A stretch of 34,648 bases of DNA from the NCBI GenBank assembly GCA_003151475.1, contig PLXQ01000026.1, forward strand, positions 1 through 34,648, written 5' to 3'. Shown piece by piece: positions 15,364 to 22,917 of this stretch. The position numbers and the translations under genes are program-made. The DNA comes from Acidimicrobiaceae bacterium. Lineage in GTDB: Bacteria; Actinomycetota; Acidimicrobiia; Acidimicrobiales; UBA8190. The first letter of the stretch is position 1. Every line of letters starts with the position of its first letter. The notes beneath the pieces are model-generated. The model made no database searches. It was not told where the DNA came from and saw nothing but the letters and a program-made list of their open reading frames with translations.

Positions 15364-16500
15364 GTGGATTTCGAGCTGTCCGATGACCAGCGGGCCCTGC
15401 AGAGCGCGGCGTCGGTGTTGCTCGACGACCGGTGCCCGACGAGCCGGGTGCGGCAGGTGGCCGACGAGAACGACGGTTTCGACGCGGAGCTGTGGGCGGC
15501 CATGGCCGAGCAGGGCTGGCTGGCGGTGGAGCTGTCCGAGGACGCGGGCGGCCTCGGTCTCGGTCTGGTGGAGACGGTGGTGTTGTGCGAGCAGCTGGGC
15601 CGCCACGTCGCCCCGGTGCCTTTCCTGGGTACCGTCCTGGCCGGCCGGGCCCTCGTGTGGGCCGTCGCCGACGGAGAAGCTGAGGGCGGCCGTGCTCTCG
15701 GAGGCGGTTCCGTCGACAGCTGGATCGAAAGGCTCTCGACCGGGGCGGCCGTCGGTGCCATGGCGTGGTCCCGCCGGCCCGGGGCGGTGACGGCGCGTTC
15801 CGACGGCCACGGGGGATGGACGCTACGGGGACGATCCGATCTCGTCGTCTACGGACCGGTGGCCGACGTGGTGGTGGTGGAGGCCGAGGCCGACGGGGCG
15901 CCGGCCCTGTTCGCCCTCGCCCCCGGGGACTCCGAACGACCGGGGCCGGAACCGGCCATGGACAGGACGAGAAATGTGGGCTGGCTCACCGTCGCCGATC
16001 GGCCCGCTCTGCGGCTCGGCGGCCCGGGTCGGGCCGGGCCGCTGCTCGACCGGGCGGCCACGGCCATCTCGGCCGAGATGCTCGGTGCCGCTGACCGTGT
16101 CCTCGAGATGACGGTGGACTACGCCAAGAACCGGGTGCAGTTCGGGCGGCCCATCGGCGGCTTCCAGGCGGTGAAGCACCGGTGCGCCGACATGCTGGTC
16201 GACGTGGAGGGGATGCGGTCATCCACCTATTACGCCGGTTGGGCCGTGGGTGCCGACGACGCCGAGGCGCCGTCGGCCGCCTCGGTGGCCAAGGTATGGA
16301 GCTCCGACGCGGCGCGCCGGGTGATGGCGTCGGGGTTGCAGGTCCACGGGGGTATCGGCTTCACCTGGGAGCACGACCTCCACCTCTATCTGAAGCGTTC
16401 GCAGCTCGACCAGATGAGCTTCGGCGACGCCGGGTTCCACCGCGAACGGCTGGCGCAGATCCTGCGACCGCGGGCGGAGTCCGGCCTGCCCGTGCTCTGA
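15364..16500 (+). CDS. Acyl-CoA dehydrogenase-like protein (probable partner subunit)
   Basis: 378 residues from GTG 15364. The N-terminal helical domain (DFELSDDQRALQSAASVLL) and C-terminal domain (NRVQFGRPIGGFQAVKHRCA, then QVHGGIGFTWEHDLHLYLKR) are clear. The middle part lacks the [TS]EPxAGSD flavin loop, reading WIERLSTGAAVGAMAWSRR there, and the C-terminus lacks the EGT/AGT-S-x-I-Q helix motif. Such FadE paralogues are the second subunit of heterotetrameric acyl-CoA dehydrogenases in mycobacterial cholesterol side-chain oxidation. Activity alone is doubtful, and the partner may be the divergent gene at 14047-15300. Two residue regions rich in Gly/Glu (about 98-112) are poorly conserved. 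The ketopantoate reductase-like gene follows after 15 bp. Confidence 0.85.
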   Translation: MDFELSDDQRALQSAASVLLDDRCPTSRVRQVADENDGFDAELWAAMAEQGWLAVELSEDAGGLGLGLVETVVLCEQLGRHVAPVPFLGTVLAGRALVWAVADGEAEGGRALGGGSVDSWIERLSTGAAVGAMAWSRRPGAVTARSDGHGGWTLRGRSDLVVYGPVADVVVVEAEADGAPALFALAPGDSERPGPEPAMDRTRNVGWLTVADRPALRLGGPGRAGPLLDRAATAISAEMLGAADRVLEMTVDYAKNRVQFGRPIGGFQAVKHRCADMLVDVEGMRSSTYYAGWAVGADDAEAPSAASVAKVWSSDAARRVMASGLQVHGGIGFTWEHDLHLYLKRSQLDQMSFGDAGFHRERLAQILRPRAESGLPVL

Positions 16501-16515
16501 GGGCGGGGCGGCTCC

Positions 16516-17484
16516 GTGCGGATCGTTATCTACGGGGCGGGCGCCATCGGCGGTGTTCTCGGTGGCCGTCTGTTCGAGCACGGCCACGATGTCGTGCTCA
16601 TCGCCCGGGGGGCGCACTACGAGGCCATGCGCGCCCACGGGTTGAGGATCGAGACGCCCGAGGGCGACGGTGTGTTCCGCCTGCCCGTCGTGGACAGCCC
16701 CGCCGGCGTCGACTGGGACACCGATGACGTAGTGGTGCTGGCCATGAAGACGCAGGACATCGTCCATGCCCTCGGTGCCCTGGTCAGTGCCGGTGCCGCC
16801 GATGTCCCCGTGGTCTGCGCCCAGAACGGTGTCGAGAGCGAGCGGATGGCGGCGCGCCGCCACGACAACGTCTACGGCGTCTGCGTCATGTGCCCGGCGG
16901 CCCACCTGCGGCCGGGCGTGGTGCAGGCCTTCTCCGTGCCCATGCCCGGCATGTTCGACGTGGGCCGCTTTCCGACGGGGACCGACGCCCTGGCCGGTGC
17001 ACTGGCGGACGCGTTCAGCGCCGCCACCTTCCACGCCGTGGCGCGGCCCGACATCATGCGCTGGAAGTACACCAAGCTTCTGATGAACCTGGGCAACGCC
17101 GCCGAGGCGTTGTCGGGCCCGTCGGCCCGGATGAGCGAGATCGCCCGGCAGGCCCGAGCCGAAGGCATCGCCGTGCTGCGGGCCGCCGGCATCGACTTCG
17201 TGTCCGACGAGGATTTCGCCGCCCGCCGCGGGGACCTCATCCGACCGCAGCCCATCGGCGGCGGACCGAGGCCCGGGGGCTCGTCCTGGCAGAGCCTCGA
17301 GCGCGGCACCGGACGCATCGAAGCGGACTATCTGAACGGCGAGATCGCGCTGCTGGGCCGGCTGCACGGCGTTCCCACACCGGCCAACGCTCTTCTGCAG
17401 CGCGCCGCCAACGAGGCGGCCCGTCTCGGGCGGCCGCCCGGCGAGACGTCGGCCGACGCCCTGCTGGGCGAGCTCAGGAGCTGA
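16516..17484 (+). CDS. Ketopantoate reductase family protein (PanE/ApbA-like)
   Basis: 322 residues from GTG 16516. MRIVIYGAGAIGGVLGGRL is the N-terminal Rossmann motif. RWKYTKLLMNLGNAAEAL holds the Lys that is catalytic in PanE, and RGTGRIEADYLNGEIALLG holds the acidic and Asn residues of the C-terminal domain. PanE makes pantoate for CoA synthesis with NADPH. Many actinobacterial paralogues sit in catabolic clusters and reduce other 2-keto acids. The extended SSWQSLERG loop fits the family. It follows the acyl-CoA dehydrogenase-like gene by 15 bp and its 3' end overlaps the convergent ligase gene by 11 bp. A true role in pantothenate synthesis is possible but not shown by the neighbours. 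Confidence 0.85.
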   Translation: MRIVIYGAGAIGGVLGGRLFEHGHDVVLIARGAHYEAMRAHGLRIETPEGDGVFRLPVVDSPAGVDWDTDDVVVLAMKTQDIVHALGALVSAGAADVPVVCAQNGVESERMAARRHDNVYGVCVMCPAAHLRPGVVQAFSVPMPGMFDVGRFPTGTDALAGALADAFSAATFHAVARPDIMRWKYTKLLMNLGNAAEALSGPSARMSEIARQARAEGIAVLRAAGIDFVSDEDFAARRGDLIRPQPIGGGPRPGGSSWQSLERGTGRIEADYLNGEIALLGRLHGVPTPANALLQRAANEAARLGRPPGETSADALLGELRS

Positions 17485-19057
17485 GCTTCGCCGCCAGGGC
17501 GCGCAGTGCGGCGCGGTCGGGCTTGCCGGCGGCCAGCACGGGCAGGGCGTCGAGGGTGGTCACGAATTCCGGCGTCTTGAACCGGGTGACGCCGCGCTCG
17601 CCGAACCAGGCCCGGCAGGTGGCCAGGTCGAACGGCGCCGTCGTCTCGACGAAGGCGGCCACCCGCTCGCCCACGTCGGCGTCGGGGACGGCCACGACCA
17701 CGGCATGGCGCACGGCCGGGTGGGCTTCGAGGACGGCTTCCACCTCGGAGGCCGAGATGTTCTCGCCCGCCCTGATGATGATGTCCGAAAGGCGCCCGGT
17801 CACCCGGAGCCAGCCGTCGTCGTCGAGCACTCCCAGGTCACCGGTGCGGAACCAACGGCCCGGAGCGGCCACCACCGCGGCCGTGGCCTCGGGGTCGGCG
17901 TAACCGACGAAGAGCTCGGGCCCGCGCAACCACAGCTCTCCGGCCTCACCGGGAGCCAGGGGGGCGCCGGTGGTGGGGTCGTGGACGGTGATCTCCACCT
18001 CACCGGTGGCACGTCCGTCGGTGTCCCGGGCCCGTTCGAGGCTGTCGGTCGGGCCCGAGGTGGTGACGGTCGGTGCTTCGGTGGATCCGTAGGTGCGCTT
18101 CACCCGGCAGGCGAAGGCGGCGGCGGTGGCGTCGACGAAGGCGGGGCTGACAGAGGCACCGCCGGTGGAGACGAGCCGCAGACTGGCCACGGCTTCGGCG
18201 CTGAACCGGCTCGATGCCGTCATCTGGGAGAAGAAGACAGGCGGGGCGCCCATGAACGACACCCGGTGCCGCTCGATGAGGCCCACGGCGTCGTCGGGGT
18301 CCCACGCGGCCATGAGCACGCTCGGGATCCCGGCCGTGGCCGGCAGCAGGACGCCGTTCAGCAGGCCCGACACGTGGGCCAGGGGCGCCGGCATGAGCAC
18401 GGCGTCGCGTCCGTGGATTCCGTGGATGTCCACCATGAGGGTGGCCTTGTAGCCGAGTCCCCGGTGGGTGTGGAGTGCCGCCTTCGGGACGCCCGTCGAT
18501 CCCGAGGTGAACAGAGCCACCGCCAGGTCGCTTCCCCGCGCCGGCGAGGTGCCGGCCTCGACCGGGGCAGCCCCGGAGAAGAGGGCGAGCAGGGCGTCGA
18601 CCCCACCCCGGGCCTCCAAGGGCAGGGCCCCGGGGAGCGCCGAAGCGGGAAGGTCGGGGGCGGAGAGGACGAGGACGGGGGCGACCTGGTCGAGGGCCCC
18701 GGTGACCTCGGCGGCGCCCAGTCGGTGGTGCAAGGGGGCGGCCACGGCACCCAGTCGCCAGCAGGCGCGGTAGAGAACGACGGCGGGGGCGCCGTTCGGA
18801 AGTTGCCAGGCCACGACGTCACCACGTCGGACCCCGGCGGCGCGCAGCCGACCGGCCAGACCGGCCACGAGGGCCTCGACGGCGTCACCGTCGAGGCGGC
18901 CGGCGTCGTCGACGACGGCGCCGCCGGGACCGGCCGTGAAGGTGGACTCGAGGGTGCCTCTGTGCCAGGGACCACCTGGTCGGCGGTAATGCGCGGCCCG
19001 GCTGTGCACGAGAGTGGGACGCAGAGGGGGTCCCTGTCGCACCCGGGCGGCCGGCAT
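17474..19057 (-). CDS. AMP-forming acyl-CoA ligase (ANL superfamily)
   Basis: 527 residues from ATG 19057. I chose this over ATG 19090 because TAGCTT lies 8 nt upstream and the longer start would run into the divergent promoter. The phosphate loop is ALFTSGSTGVPKAALHTHRG. A5 is TYGSTEAPTVT. The hinge region GWLRVTGRLSDIIIRAGENI contains the conserved Asp/Arg, and the C-terminal PVLAAGKPDRAALRAL has the Lys needed for adenylation. These enzymes activate a carboxylic acid with ATP to acyl-AMP and then form the CoA thioester. It is divergent from a second, unrelated-length ligase across 44 bp, which suggests coordinated control of two activating enzymes. The substrate is unknown. Confidence 0.9.
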   Translation of the reverse strand: MPAARVRQGPPLRPTLVHSRAAHYRRPGGPWHRGTLESTFTAGPGGAVVDDAGRLDGDAVEALVAGLAGRLRAAGVRRGDVVAWQLPNGAPAVVLYRACWRLGAVAAPLHHRLGAAEVTGALDQVAPVLVLSAPDLPASALPGALPLEARGGVDALLALFSGAAPVEAGTSPARGSDLAVALFTSGSTGVPKAALHTHRGLGYKATLMVDIHGIHGRDAVLMPAPLAHVSGLLNGVLLPATAGIPSVLMAAWDPDDAVGLIERHRVSFMGAPPVFFSQMTASSRFSAEAVASLRLVSTGGASVSPAFVDATAAAFACRVKRTYGSTEAPTVTTSGPTDSLERARDTDGRATGEVEITVHDPTTGAPLAPGEAGELWLRGPELFVGYADPEATAAVVAAPGRWFRTGDLGVLDDDGWLRVTGRLSDIIIRAGENISASEVEAVLEAHPAVRHAVVVAVPDADVGERVAAFVETTAPFDLATCRAWFGERGVTRFKTPEFVTTLDALPVLAAGKPDRAALRALAAKLSS

Positions 19058-19065
19058 GACGGGCA

Positions 19066-19071
19066 AAGCTA
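19066..19071 (-). promoter_or_regulatory. -10 hexamer TAGCTT before ATG 19057
   Basis: TAGCTT (19071-19066) is 8 nt before ATG 19057 on the minus strand. No ribosome-binding site is present. It faces the TAACCT hexamer of the divergent ligase, 18 bp away. Confidence 0.45.
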
Positions 19072-19089
19072 CCCCTCGACACGATGACA

Positions 19090-19095
19090 TAACCT
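19090..19095 (+). promoter_or_regulatory. -10 hexamer TAACCT before GTG 19102
   Basis: TAACCT lies exactly 6 nt before GTG 19102 with no Shine-Dalgarno sequence, so transcription probably begins at or near the start codon. It would drive the long catabolic and transport operon. Confidence 0.5.
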
Positions 19096-19101
19096 GACGC
19101 C

Positions 19102-20916
19102 GTGGTCAGAGAACGCGGCGCGTCCCGCACGCATGTCGTGGCCCCGCCGGACGTGTCCGAGCGGGTGGCGCTCGCGCCCGCTCCGGGTGAGGCTCCCTTG
19201 CCGGCGCCGAACGCCGCCGCCTTACTGCGTCGTCACGGAACCGATCCCGACATCGCCCCCCGGCCGGCCGTCCGTTTCGGCGATCAGGTGTGGACGCACG
19301 GGCAGTTGCTCGAAGAGGCGGGGAAGTTCGCCGCCCTCTACACATCGCGGCTCGATCCCGAACGACCCCCCCATGTCGCCGTCCTGCTCGACAACACGCC
19401 GGACTATGTCTTCGCCCTGTGCGGGGCGGCCCTGATCGGCGCCGCTCTGGTCGGGCTCAACCACACCCGTCGCGACGAGCATCTGGCCCGGGACATCTCC
19501 TACACCGACGTCCAGTTGGTGATCACCGAGCCCCGGCACCAGGAGCTCCTGGCCCCGGTCGTCGACGGGCTCGACCTGCCCGGCGGGGTGCTCATGTCGA
19601 GCCGGTTCGTCGATGGCGACGACCCGACGCCCACCCTGGGAGAGTCGCTGGCCGATGCCCTCGCCGCTTTGCCGGCGCACAGCGGTGATCCGGGGGGCGA
19701 GCCCGACATCAGCTCGCTGTGGGCGCTTCTGTTCACGTCGGGGACGTCGGCCGCCCCGAAGGCCGTGTGCTGCACGCAGCGCCGGCTGCTCACGACGGGG
19801 AACCGGATGACGATGGTTCTCGGAGTGGGGCCCGACGACGTCGGGTATGTGGCCATGCCTCTGTTCCATTCCAATTCCCTGATGGTGGGCCTCGCCCCCG
19901 CTCTCGTAGCTGGGGCCTCGGTGGGATTGGCCCGGAAGTTCAGCGCCTCGCGGTTCTTGGACGACGTCCGCCGCTACGGAGCGACCTGGTTCAACTACAC
20001 GGGCAAGCCCCTCGCCTATCTGCTGGCCACGCCCGAGCGCCCCGACGACGCCGACAATCCGCTGCGCCTGGCGTACGGGAACGAGGGATCGCCGCAGGTG
20101 GTCGAAGCGGTGGCCGACCGCTTCGGCGTGGCCATCGTCGACGTGTTCGGCTCGACCGAGGGGGCCATCGCTCTCGACCGGTCCGGGGGCCCGCCCCGCG
20201 GTTCGGTGGGCCGGCTCCGGCAGGGGATCAAGATCGTGGACCCCGACGGCCACGAGTTGCCCCCGGCCCGCTTCGACGGCGACGGTCGGCTGGAGAACGC
20301 CGAAGAGTGTGTCGGCGAGATGGTGAACGTCGAGGGACAGGGCCCGTTCGAGGGGTACTACCGCAACGAAGAGGCCATGGCCAAGACCACCCGCAACGGC
20401 TGGTACTGGAGTGGCGACCTCGGTTACGTGGACGAGCACGGTTGGGTCTACTTCGCCGGTCGAACGTCGGACTGGCTGCGGGTGGACGGCGAGAATTTCC
20501 CGGCCGCACCCATCGAGGCCATCGTGACCCGCCATCCCGACGTGATGCTGGCGTCGGTGTACGGCGTGCCCGACGTCGACGCCGGCGACCAGATCATGGT
20601 GGCCCTGGTTCAGCACGACGGTGCCGAGTTCGATCCGGCCGGGTTCGCGGCCTGGATCGACGCCCAGTCCGACTTGAGCCCGAAGTGGCGCCCGCGCTAC
20701 GTGCGGCTGTCACCGGTCCTGCCCACCACACCGACCAACAAGGTCCTCACGCGCACGCTCGTCCACCAGAAGTTCCGCGCCGACCGGATCGGCGGCGACC
20801 CCGTGCTCGTGCGGGGGCGGGGCGAGGACACCTACCGGGTGTTCACGACCGGCGACGAAGAGGCGTTGCACGAGGCCTTTGCCGCGGCGGGCCGCGGCCA
20901 GGCCTGGGATCTCTAA
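19102..20916 (+). CDS. AMP-forming acyl-CoA ligase, FATP/FadD17-like
   Basis: 604 residues from GTG 19102. LLFTSGTSAAPKAVCC (about 209-224) is the phosphate loop, with Ala-Ala replacing the usual Thr-Gly. FNYTGKPLAYLL and YGNEGSPQ are marks of the very-long-chain ligase/FATP branch, which contains mycobacterial FadD6 and FadD17. DVFGSTEGAI is A5, GWYWSGDLGYVDEHGWVYF and AGRTSDWLRVDGENFPAAPI span the hinge, and LPTTPTNKVLTRTL carries the C-terminal Lys. It should activate a long or branched carboxylic acid, perhaps a sterol side-chain acid, to its CoA thioester. It heads the plus-strand operon and its stop is 9 nt from the next start. The N-terminal 30 residues are low complexity and may be partly untranslated. 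Confidence 0.9.
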   Translation: MVRERGASRTHVVAPPDVSERVALAPAPGEAPLPAPNAAALLRRHGTDPDIAPRPAVRFGDQVWTHGQLLEEAGKFAALYTSRLDPERPPHVAVLLDNTPDYVFALCGAALIGAALVGLNHTRRDEHLARDISYTDVQLVITEPRHQELLAPVVDGLDLPGGVLMSSRFVDGDDPTPTLGESLADALAALPAHSGDPGGEPDISSLWALLFTSGTSAAPKAVCCTQRRLLTTGNRMTMVLGVGPDDVGYVAMPLFHSNSLMVGLAPALVAGASVGLARKFSASRFLDDVRRYGATWFNYTGKPLAYLLATPERPDDADNPLRLAYGNEGSPQVVEAVADRFGVAIVDVFGSTEGAIALDRSGGPPRGSVGRLRQGIKIVDPDGHELPPARFDGDGRLENAEECVGEMVNVEGQGPFEGYYRNEEAMAKTTRNGWYWSGDLGYVDEHGWVYFAGRTSDWLRVDGENFPAAPIEAIVTRHPDVMLASVYGVPDVDAGDQIMVALVQHDGAEFDPAGFAAWIDAQSDLSPKWRPRYVRLSPVLPTTPTNKVLTRTLVHQKFRADRIGGDPVLVRGRGEDTYRVFTTGDEEALHEAFAAAGRGQAWDL

Positions 20917-20925
20917 GCCGCCCCG

Positions 20926-22071
20926 GTGGATCTGTCGCTCACCGACGCCGAGGAGCGTTTCGCCGCCGAGGTCCGGGCCTGGTTCACGGCCAACGCCGAG
21001 ACGGCACCGGCCACCGACGACCTGGCCGAGGCTGTGGCCCAGGGACGCGCCTGGCAGGCGAAGCTGGCCGCGGCGGGCTGGGTGGGGATCGACTGGCCCG
21101 TCGAGTACGGCGGCCGCGGCGCATCGGCGGTGGAGGTGGCGCTGTTCAACTCCGAGTACGCCCGCAGCGGCGCCGCCCAACTCGTCAACCGGGTCGGCAT
21201 CAACCTGGCCGGGCCCACGCTGCTGGCGCACGGCACCGCCGCACAGTGCCTGCGCTTCTTGCCCCAGATCACCACGGCTCAGGAGATCTGGTGCCAGCTC
21301 TTCAGCGAACCGGGGGCCGGGTCGGACCTGAGCGGGCTGTCCACCGCGGCCGCACCGGTCGACGGGGGTTGGCGGGTCACCGGTCAGAAGGTGTGGACCT
21401 CCTACGCCCAGTTCGCCCGGTGGGGCATGTGCCTGGCCCGCAGCCAGCCCGGCACTACCGGGGCACGGGGCCTCTCGCTCCTCGTCGTCGACATGACGGC
21501 GCCCGGCGTCGACATCCGTCCCCTCGTTCAGATCACGGGCGAGGCCGAGTTCAACGAAGTCTTCCTCGACGGTGTCTTCGTCCCCGAGGGCCAGCTCGTC
21601 GGTCCCGAGGGCCAGGGCTGGTCGGTGGCATCGACCACCCTGGCTCACGAACGCGGCACCACCTTTCCGTTCAAAGAGGAGGTGGTGCACGAGGGCTACC
21701 TGTCGCGGCTGTTCGCCGCGGCGGTGGCCAACGGTACCTTCGACGACCCGGCGGTGGCCGATGCTCTCGTCGACGCCTATGTCTCGCTGGTCGTGTTGCG
21801 GACCCACAACTGGAGGACCCTGTCGCACCTGGGCCGCGGCGGCGAGCCCGGCCCGGAGTCGAGCTGGGTCAAGCTCACGTGGTCTGACATGACGCAGCAG
21901 TTGTCGCAGACGGCGCTGGCCGTGATGGGACCCGAGGCCCCCTTGCTCGGACCCTGGCAGCGTCAGTGGTTATGGAGCAAAGCGGCCAGCGTGGCCGGAG
22001 GCACATCGGAGGTCCAGCGCAACGTGATCGGGGAGCGGCTGCTCGGCCTTCCCCGCGAGCAGAGGAGATAA
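20926..22071 (+). CDS. Acyl-CoA dehydrogenase, FadE17-like
   Basis: 381 residues from GTG 20926, 9 nt after the ligase stop. Motifs are MDLSLTDAEERFAAEVRAWF, WCQLFSEPGAGSDLSGLST (flavin loop), GQKVWTSYAQFARWG, ITGEAEFNEVFLDGVFVPEG and VAGGTSEVQRNVIGERLLG. The last has Gly where MCAD has its catalytic Glu, common in actinobacterial FadEs. It closely resembles the minus-strand dehydrogenase at 14047-15300 in every block, so the two are paralogues. It would catalyse the first oxidation of the CoA ester made by the ligase. A FadE followed directly by an EchA recalls the mycobacterial fadE17-echA13 order, which I recall but cannot check here. Confidence 0.92.
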   Translation: MDLSLTDAEERFAAEVRAWFTANAETAPATDDLAEAVAQGRAWQAKLAAAGWVGIDWPVEYGGRGASAVEVALFNSEYARSGAAQLVNRVGINLAGPTLLAHGTAAQCLRFLPQITTAQEIWCQLFSEPGAGSDLSGLSTAAAPVDGGWRVTGQKVWTSYAQFARWGMCLARSQPGTTGARGLSLLVVDMTAPGVDIRPLVQITGEAEFNEVFLDGVFVPEGQLVGPEGQGWSVASTTLAHERGTTFPFKEEVVHEGYLSRLFAAAVANGTFDDPAVADALVDAYVSLVVLRTHNWRTLSHLGRGGEPGPESSWVKLTWSDMTQQLSQTALAVMGPEAPLLGPWQRQWLWSKAASVAGGTSEVQRNVIGERLLGLPREQRR

Positions 22072-22075
22072 CGAC

Positions 22076-22885
22076 GTGCCCGTCCACTACGAGCCCGGTG
22101 ACGACCACGTGGTGTGGATCACCATCGACCGCGTCGAGGCCATGAACAGCCTCGACATGGACCACTTCGCCCAGCTGCGCAAGGCGTGGGACCGATTCGG
22201 CGACGACGACGACTCCTGGGTTGCCATCATCACCGGCGTCGGCAACGCCTTCTGCACGGGGGCGGACCTGAAGACCTACATCCCGCAGATCACCAAGTTG
22301 CAGAGAGAGATCGCCAGCAGGCAGATCGAAGAGCTCGACGGTTACCGGATCGACGACGGCGTCCGGGCCGTGCTGCGGGGAGTGAAGCTGTACAAGCCCA
22401 TCATCGCCGCCGTGAACGGTGCCTGTGTGGCCGGCGGCATGGAGATGCTCGGGGGATGTGACCTGCGGGTGGCCGTGCCGGAGTCGTACTTCGGCGTCAT
22501 GGAGCCCAAGCGGGGCCTGTTCGCCGGCGGTGGGACGACGGTGCGGCTGCCGCGCCAGGTCGCGTTCCCCGCCGCCATGGAGTTCCTGCTGTGCGCCGAC
22601 CGGGTGCCGGCCGAACAGGCCATGGCCATGGGTCTGTTGAACGCCGTCGTCCCCGCCGAGCAGTTGCGGTCGAAGGCCGAGGAGTACGCCCAGCGGATCA
22701 CGGCCAACGGTCCTCTGGCCGTGCGCAAGACCAAGGAGAGCGTGATCCGCGGGCTGGCCGTCGACATGCACGAGGCGTACAAGATCGAATCCGAGATCTC
22801 GAAGGAGGTGTTCTCGAGCGACGACGCCAAGGAGGGGCCGGCCGCCTTCGCTGAGAAGCGCCCTCCCGTGTGGACCAACCGGTAG
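22076..22885 (+). CDS. Enoyl-CoA hydratase (crotonase) with both catalytic glutamates
   Basis: 269 residues from GTG 22076, 4 nt after the dehydrogenase stop, with AGAGGAGA about 8 nt upstream. The oxyanion loop is GNAFCTGADLKTY. KPIIAAVNGACVAGGMEMLG carries Glu123, and FGVMEPKRGLFAGGG carries Glu143. These match rat hydratase Glu144 and Glu164, and the 20-residue spacing is kept. The protein should therefore hydrate a trans-2-enoyl-CoA to the 3-hydroxyacyl-CoA, the second beta-oxidation step after the adjacent dehydrogenase. This contrasts with the crotonase at 13209, where both Glu are lost. Its end overlaps a possible early GTG start of the next gene. Confidence 0.93.
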   Translation: MPVHYEPGDDHVVWITIDRVEAMNSLDMDHFAQLRKAWDRFGDDDDSWVAIITGVGNAFCTGADLKTYIPQITKLQREIASRQIEELDGYRIDDGVRAVLRGVKLYKPIIAAVNGACVAGGMEMLGGCDLRVAVPESYFGVMEPKRGLFAGGGTTVRLPRQVAFPAAMEFLLCADRVPAEQAMAMGLLNAVVPAEQLRSKAEEYAQRITANGPLAVRKTKESVIRGLAVDMHEAYKIESEISKEVFSSDDAKEGPAAFAEKRPPVWTNR

Positions 22886-22917
22886 CGCGGTCCGTCCGAA
22901 CCGACGTCGGGGGAGCA

